Assembly (NCBI GenBank): GCA_038503065.1
Contig: JBCAMK010000017.1
Coordinates: 1,178,001 to 1,242,000, forward strand
DNA: 64,000 nt
Source: Paragyromitra xinjiangensis
Lineage: Eukaryota; Ascomycota; Pezizomycetes; Pezizales; Discinaceae
Direction of reading: 5' to 3'
The position numbers were made by a program, and so were the translations under genes. The notes beneath the pieces are model-generated. The model was given only the letters and a program-made list of their open reading frames with translations. It did no database searches and was not told the DNA's origin. Positions 58,563 through 64,000 of the stretch are shown piece by piece. The stretch's first letter is position 1, and every line of letters begins with the position of its first letter.

Positions 58563-58955
58563 TATTGTCTATGATCAAAAGTTCGCGTGTTTTCAAGTTA
58601 GCAACCGAATAGAACCCTAAATTGAAAGTCCATCAATTATAGAGAAAAAAATCAGCAAAAGAATCACCATGCCTTGCTAATTCCAGTCACACTCCCGGGC
58701 GCCCCAGATAGGAGAAACGTGTCCAGATTCTTGTGATGCGCCTGGTTGAGCTCTCACGGTCTGCAGCTGTGAACTAGTCTCCCCAAGGCCTTCCCACGTG
58801 CATAGCCTTCCATGACTTTAGGAAAGGTTAATTGCACTTAGAAGATGTGAGTTTAAACTAGCAAATTGGGAAAAGTTTTTTAGTGTTTCCCCCGATTTTC
58901 CAATTTGAGTTCCATTTGGTTGCCAGCTCGAAAACACAATATAACATCGAAGCAA
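58563..58955. mobile_element. MITE-like element 2, same family in opposite orientation
   Basis: Left arm TATGATCAAAAGTTCGCGTG and GCAACCGAATAGAACC match element 1. The right arm (58895-58955) is more diverged (TTCCATTTGGTTGCCAGCTC). Interior sequence matches element 1 reverse-complemented. Confidence 0.6.
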
Positions 58956-59365
58956 AACTACATTTCAAGCCATCTCCGCCCACCACTATTGCAGAGGTTT
59001 CAGAAACAAGTAGACACGGAGACCAAGATCAATATGTTTCTGAAAAAATTGTAAGAGCTACTATAGCTAAGGCCCAATATCGAGCGCCATATATAGTAGC
59101 CTATATACTGTAGCTACAAAAAATGCAGAACTAATCCTCAACTTTTTCGATTACTGATAATTATATAACCACCCCATATCCCAGTAATTTCCGTCCAGGT
59201 TGCTTGGGTTTGTGTGCGCACAGGACGCACCGAGTACATGTTTATACTTGAGAGTGAGCAAGTAAGCCTAGCAACGTGGCTCATGGGCGGATAAAAGCGG
59301 AGAATTTTCGCTAAGATTTTATCTTGAAGAAATCCCGACAAGTTGGCTATAGGATGCCGTGTGTG

Positions 59366-59652
59366 CAGTTACGTCCAGCAAGTTCTTGCAGTTTTTGAGG
59401 TACCACGATCGCGACGCGCGCAACGAGGCGTTACCCCCAAATCCACCATATCGATATCTCCCACAACTAAACTTTAATCACGCCAGTACAATAAAGGACG
59501 TACCGCTATTACTTTAAGCATAATGGCGAAAAATGATACTTCCCCCTCCGTTGAGCAGCGGGTGTTTTCATTGAATGGTTCATGGCATCTATAGTCAGAT
59601 CTTGTTGCATCATGGTACTTCAAAAACCGCAAGAACTTGTTGGGCGCAACTG
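59366..59652. mobile_element. 287-bp inverted-repeat element, ends CAGTT.CG
   Basis: Arms of about 45 bp pair: CAGCAAGTTCTTGCAGTTTT on the left against CAACAAGTTCTTGCGGTTTT from the right. The right end is flanked by TA and the left by TG. Nearly all substitutions between the arms are transitions. An old Tc1/mariner-like MITE fits. Confidence 0.6.
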
Positions 59653-60716
59653 TACAACATCGACAAAAGAAAGGCACAAAAGCGATAAATTACGTGAAGA
59701 ATCAATACACTTACACTGCCCACCCAAGGATATATCGAGTCACTCCTTGACCAACAACAAAGCTAGGTCTAAGACGCATAAGGAGCTAGAATCATATAAG
59801 GCGGGTAGTAGTGTGAAAGTGGCACAAACCTCACGTTACTTGTATAGTGATCTATGTAACGGATAATGTCGTTACAAGGCTCTATGGTTGAGGACGCCTT
59901 TAATCGAGGGTTTCGGAACCCACCACTTCGAGCCACATCTCCTCCACCAAAAAAGTCTATTTATCAAATGAGCTCTGTTACGGGCCTATATTTCACTAGC
60001 TCTTTCGCCTGAGAGTCTCTGATTTTCCAAATTCCTTCTGGTTGTTGAGTTATTGAACTCGGGTTTGAGGGGCCAATGTGGTTTGTATGATCAAATCAAA
60101 GGATTCATGCCTATCGCTTGGCGTTTTGTGCCTATTTTGTGGGCTAGCAGGCGAAATGAACGTCGCAACCTTCAGATTAAAGGCGTCCTCGACGATAGCA
60201 ATAAGTGATCGAACGGGCATCGAAAACTAGCGAGGGTGATCTTAATCCACAATAGAAAAACTCCTCTTCCACGAAATCATGTTGCTTTCCTACTCAGCTA
60301 AGAAATAATTCTTACCGCTTGAAGAAAGCATATCTAGAATAGCTCTAAAAGAAAGTAAGGGGGAAAAACCGCAATTTTCACCACAGTATCATGATTATCC
60401 TTAAAATAATGCCTTGGTTTCTATTGTGGTTAAGTGACTCAGCCACAGAGGCAGAATCACTGAGTCGTCTCATGATTACGACTGCTCACTATTGCATTAC
60501 TGCATGCGGACCTCTACTACCGTATCTTCTCGCAAATAACAGATATAACCGCGTCACTTATTGCTAGAGAGCCTTGTGCCACCTCATTTTTTCACCGCGA
60601 CCCCCGACAGAATTATAGATCTCCACTCAGGTAAGCCTGATTCATCGTGAGCCTCGTCGTTAATAAAGGAGCAACTGTGATACGAGGCGTGCTGTTTGTG
60701 CATATACATGAATCAC

Positions 60717-60724
60717 TACATGTA
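60717..60724. promoter_or_regulatory. TACATGTA palindrome, site 12
   Basis: Within ACTACATGTAGT, about 320 bp upstream of the caspase-like gene. Confidence 0.45.
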
Positions 60725-61037
60725 GTTTCGGAAATTCTAAAGCTTCTTCTTACACTTAGGCTTCCTACCTCTAAGCCACCCCATCCACTGAATATAAACC
60801 GCTTGAACGGCTATGGAAGATGCTTAAGAATCCAAAACTCAAGCTTCTTGGGTGTTGGCAGCCCCTAGGCAAGATTTTCACCTACATACACCTACCTTAT
60901 ATATCCACTTCTATATTCCTTTAGGGGGGGCCTTTCAACCACTACAAACCCTAAAGTAGAACATCATTCCCCGAATAGACCACAGGAAAAGCCCCTCGGA
61001 TTTTCAGCAACATTCCCTAAGTTGACAGATCCAGCAA

Positions 61038-62358
61038 ATGTCCACTCACGGTGCTCCACAGAATAAGGTTGATATGCAAGAATACTTCAACAAGCATCTC
61101 CTTGGACAGTTCCCGACCGGCGGCACGAGGTTTTACAACAAGGTCACCGTACTCTCAATGTACTGGCAAGCCGATGACATGGGATGTATGAAAGAAGCTA
61201 GGGAGCTCAACGAGCTTTTCTCAAATGACTTTGGCTACAAAGTGAAAGAATTTGCCATTCCTTCGGACACACCCTACGCAGCCGTATTTGAGGAGCTGTT
61301 CAAGCTTATCGCAGAAGACGGGAAGCTCGGTTCACTCTTGATAATATATTATGGTGGCCATGGCGATTCGGATGAGAAGGACGAGCGGTATGGAGCCGTG
61401 TGGACTGCGTATAAACCCCTCCCCTTATTTTACGAGATTAGCAATAGCACGAAAGATCCAAAACTAACAATGTATTGGATTTAGACATCGAGTTGGTGGG
61501 CCAGAGCTTCCTTGGGACCATTTGCAGATAGTACTAGAGTCACATGACACCAAAGCAGATGTGCTACTAATCCTCGACTGTTGTTACGCAGCACAAGCAG
61601 CTCGCGACCGAGGCCCCACGTCTCATAGATTCCTGCTCCTATCAGCGGCTGCCAAGGGCCGCAAGACTCCTGGAGTTGGAGATAAATCTTTCACCACTCT
61701 GTTGATTAAACAAATTAGACTGTTACTCGCTGCAAAGGGTTTTGTTAGCATACCACAATTACATCGACAACTAGCCAGCCGAGACTCCCAATGCACTGAG
61801 ACGCCAATATTCTTCGACATGCTCCCCAATGAACAAATCACACCGATGAATCTCCGTCCGCTCCGTCAAGTATCTACTAAACCCAATTCTTTGGTAGAAA
61901 GGAAACCACATGCGTCAGTCACGCTGAAGCTCACCCTACCGCAAGGCTTGGGCTTGGACTCCGCGTTGAAAATTACGGACTGGCTGCGAAACACAGCACC
62001 TACAGAGATTGGAGACATACTCTGTACCGAAACCAACCATTTACCAACAATTCTGGAGAGGAGGAAAACTGCCCCCATAATCCTCGAAGAAATCTCGAAA
62101 CTCACCACCTCACCTAGCAGTCCTGTAACCCAAACACCGCAATTTAGAAGGCAAAGAGCCCGCGCGCCTCAACCTCAAGAAGGGGCGGAAAAGCGCATGG
62201 TTTTCTCTACAGCTCCCGACGAAACCCCAAAACTAGCTGCTTCCCACAAACCTGCCAACACGCCACCACAGCTGAAGAAAGAAGGATCCTCCGCATCTCA
62301 AGAAATGGAGTATGTCATGGTTTTGTCTGGTAGCTTTTACGCCCCTCCAGGAACTTGA
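61038..62358 (+). CDS. Caspase-like (peptidase C14 type) protein
   Basis: Exons 61038-61408 and 61485-62358 give 414 aa. The core has the caspase-fold order: strand VTVLSMY, then LLIIYYGGHGD with catalytic His108, and after the intron VLLILDCCYAAQAARD with Cys157 (or Cys156). FLLLSAAAKGRKTPG and SFTTLLIKQI fit the later strands and helix. The C-terminal third is Pro/Ser-rich and probably disordered. Fungal genomes carry many such non-metacaspase caspase-fold proteins, often near NLRs, usually of unknown substrate. No N-terminal prodomain is visible. Confidence 0.82.
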
Positions 62359-63411
62359 ATACTTAGTGTTGATCGTGTGCCCTGGATTTTTGACCTCAAT
62401 TACGAAAGCTCGAGAGTTGCTCCAGATCAACTTATCTTCTTATTTCCTGCAAAATTGTCTTTTATGCTTTCCCAAAAGGTTAGATACTTAGCGCCAACCT
62501 TGTGCCCTAGATCCTTTTTACCCCAATTAGGAAAGCTCAAGGGTTGCCCTAGATCAACTTATCTTCCCATTTCCTACAAATTCAGTGAGATCGATTCCCG
62601 TAACCCCCAACCCTACGTTTATACACAAGATTCCATCGAACATGGAGCAGATTTATGAAAGAAGTTTGCAGGAGCGAGCAAGGAAAGAGGAAAAGAGAGA
62701 ATATGGAACTGAAATGGGGATTTGGGGGAACGAGTTTGAAATTACTAGACTATTCACGTTATCCCCGAGAACACGACCCATAGCTAAAATCATTAGGTGG
62801 ATTTAGCAGATACCCGAATGGTGACATTTGGGTATACGTATTCCCTGGGCCAAAACCGTTGTGGTCGCCATGTGTCTTTCAGGCTTCACTGCAACGCACA
62901 GCACGTTCGAAATTCCTCTGAACCCTCCCATGCTAAAAATACAAAACCCATTTGGGAATTTCTGTAACCTCGCCCACAGGCTATTTCTTAGATTTGAAAG
63001 GCGGTTATAAGTTCCTTTTGTCTATCAAGAATGTATTAGACTTAGTTTCAAATTTTTAGGGCACTTGGCGATTTTTATACTTTTTCCATATTTGTAAGGT
63101 TCTAGACGGGTACACCTTCTAGGTTTCCGAAACCATATAAAAATCAACACTAAACCAAACTGAGGTGCCAGACCCCATTCTCCTACATATCCGAGTCCTA
63201 GAGCCTGAGTTCTCAATTTTCATATTCGATTACATTCCTCCTTTATATTCCAAGCTATGAAAGAAGCGAGAACAGAGTCGATTGGGTTTGCATGAACGAA
63301 CGTAACACGGAACAGAAATGCGTGGGATGAAGTATATTATAAAGTTGAATAGACACCATATATTTATACAAGAAGCACAGCAGGATATCTACATCTACCC
63401 GCTCCACCAAT
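62359..63411. other. Intergenic, with a diverged 90-bp direct repeat
   Basis: The block TGTGCCCTGGAT...AGATCAACTTATCTTC (62370-62457) recurs at 62502-62581. A short hairpin TACCCGAATG..CATTTGGGTA lies near 62812-62835. No gene seen. Confidence 0.4.
62370..62581. repeat. Two direct copies of a roughly 85-bp block
   Basis: Shared anchors are TGTGCCCT.GAT, GAAAGCTC.AG.GTTGC and AGATCAACTTATCTTC. The copies differ mostly by transitions. A local duplication. Confidence 0.6.
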
Positions 63412-64000
63412 CTACGCCACAAAGGTAGGAATCTTAACATGTCCCTTCTTCCTATCTGGAAACGGAAACCCATATCTATGTCCAACATGACCAGCCCTCG
63501 CCTCCTTCAGCCTCCACTTCCACCTCCCTTGCTCCACCACCTTCTCCTCCCTTGCTTTCCTCAAAGCTTCCTCCCTCTTCTTATCTTTCTGCTCCTGGGC
63601 TATCCTCTCCCTCTCTTCTCTCCTCTCGGTCATCTCTTGCTCAGATAGACCCTGAGCCCTCTCACGCTTGGCAATGACTAATTCCGGATGTGGAACCGCC
63701 TCATCAGCTGGTGGGAGACCAAACTCTTTCCCAGCATCCACACGCGTGTATTCACGTGATTCGGAGACGGAAACGAAGGCCTGACGAGAAGCGAGAGGGT
63801 GTGATGGGAGTTCTTGGATGTTTTCGTGGATTTCTTGTTGCTGGTATGGGGCGAGATGGGTGATTGGGAGCATACGCTCAAGAGCGGCCGTGAGGTAGTC
63901 GGATACGTGTTTACCCTGGGAGATACTGGTGGTTAGTAGGGATATAGTGGGTGTGATGGAGGGTTTATGTGATAGAAATGCGAAAAGGGGGGGTTGCTCA
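63412..64000 (-). CDS. Partial gene, Arg/Glu-rich hypothetical protein running out of the window
   Basis: The last exon is open from the stop at 63412 up to an acceptor near 63926 (CTAAC branch, then CTCCCAG); earlier exons lie beyond 64000. The visible part reads GKHVSDYLTAALERMLPITH, then a long charged helix (MTERREERERIAQEQKDKK, REEALRKAREEKVVEQG) and ends HRYGFPFPDRKKGHVKIPT. The basic ending recalls mitochondrial ribosomal subunit proteins, but I cannot name it. Confidence 0.55.
   Translation of the reverse strand, partial: EQPPLFAFLSHKPSITPTISLLTTSISQGKHVSDYLTAALERMLPITHLAPYQQQEIHENIQELPSHPLASRQAFVSVSESREYTRVDAGKEFGLPPADEAVPHPELVIAKRERAQGLSEQEMTERREERERIAQEQKDKKREEALRKAREEKVVEQGRWKWRLKEARAGHVGHRYGFPFPDRKKGHVKIPTFVA

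Larger units (their letters stand above)
58956..61037. other. Intergenic upstream of the caspase-like gene
   Basis: Short ORFs without domains. Holds the inverted-repeat element at 59366-59652 and a TACATGTA at 60717. Confidence 0.4.

Noticed and set aside
1..64000. CRISPR arrays, rRNA and complete tRNA genes
   Set aside because: None seen: no regular spaced repeats, no rRNA-like sequence, and no A-box/B-box pair with a full cloverleaf.

Overview
The window is nuclear DNA of a filamentous ascomycete (Pezizomycotina). The genes are split by many short introns of about 49-126 bp with GT..AG ends and CTAAC-like branch points. The housekeeping genes (UTP8, RIX7, ERB1, mitochondrial bL28m, IRC22) are ascomycete types. 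The accessory genes are fungal NLR-like (STAND) receptors, a CHAT protease-like protein and a caspase-fold protein. I cannot place the genus; a Pezizomycetes or Orbiliomycetes lineage is only a guess.

Layout. 0.2-6.8 kb: a NACHT-ankyrin STAND gene with ten spliced exons, cut near its 3' end by an 898-bp TA-flanked element; the downstream ankyrin ORF is in the same frame once the element is removed. 7.7-9.9 kb: an AIG2/GGCT-like gene and IRC22, both on the minus strand. 9.9-13.1 kb: gene-poor DNA with inverted repeats. 13.1-16.3 kb: HeLo-NB-ARC-TPR receptor (gene A). 16.9-22.8 kb: UTP8 and RIX7, divergent on one short promoter. 23.3-24.9 kb: a RING protein with a duplicated cysteine module and two 11-nt micro-exons. 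25.7-31.1 kb: a 285-aa beta-rich orphan and a CHAT-TPR gene. 31.1-35.9 kb: mostly non-coding, with a Tc1/mariner-like MITE and a small gene resembling a bacterial zinc-binding family. 35.9-45.4 kb: two minus-strand receptors, a HeLo/degenerate NB-ARC/two-TM protein (gene B) and a protein kinase-TPR-two-TM protein (gene C), separated by a MULE-like MITE. 46.3-51.7 kb: ERB1, a coiled-coil gene and mitochondrial bL28m. 51.7-61 kb: F-box/ankyrin gene, a 108-aa gene and several MITE-like elements in otherwise empty DNA. 61.0-62.4 kb: caspase-like gene. 63.4 kb to the end: a minus-strand gene running out of the window.

The most interesting system is the A/B/C receptor family. A has HeLo, NB-ARC and TPRs. 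C keeps the TPRs and a remnant of the region after NB-ARC, including an intron of the same phase at the same place, but carries a protein kinase where NB-ARC should be, and it ends in a two-TM module. B keeps HeLo and an NB-ARC whose P-loop is destroyed, lacks TPRs, and ends in the same two-TM module. All three can be spliced into open frames, so the arrangement looks like domain exchange and not decay. The NACHT-ankyrin, CHAT, caspase and F-box-ankyrin genes in the same 64 kb belong to families used in fungal self/non-self recognition and regulated cell death.

A second observation is the palindrome TACATGTA. It occurs 12 times, always outside predicted coding sequence and only in the flanks of accessory genes, against one or two copies expected by my hand estimate. 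Exon boundaries given here were read by eye from splice signals and frame; no alignment or search was run.
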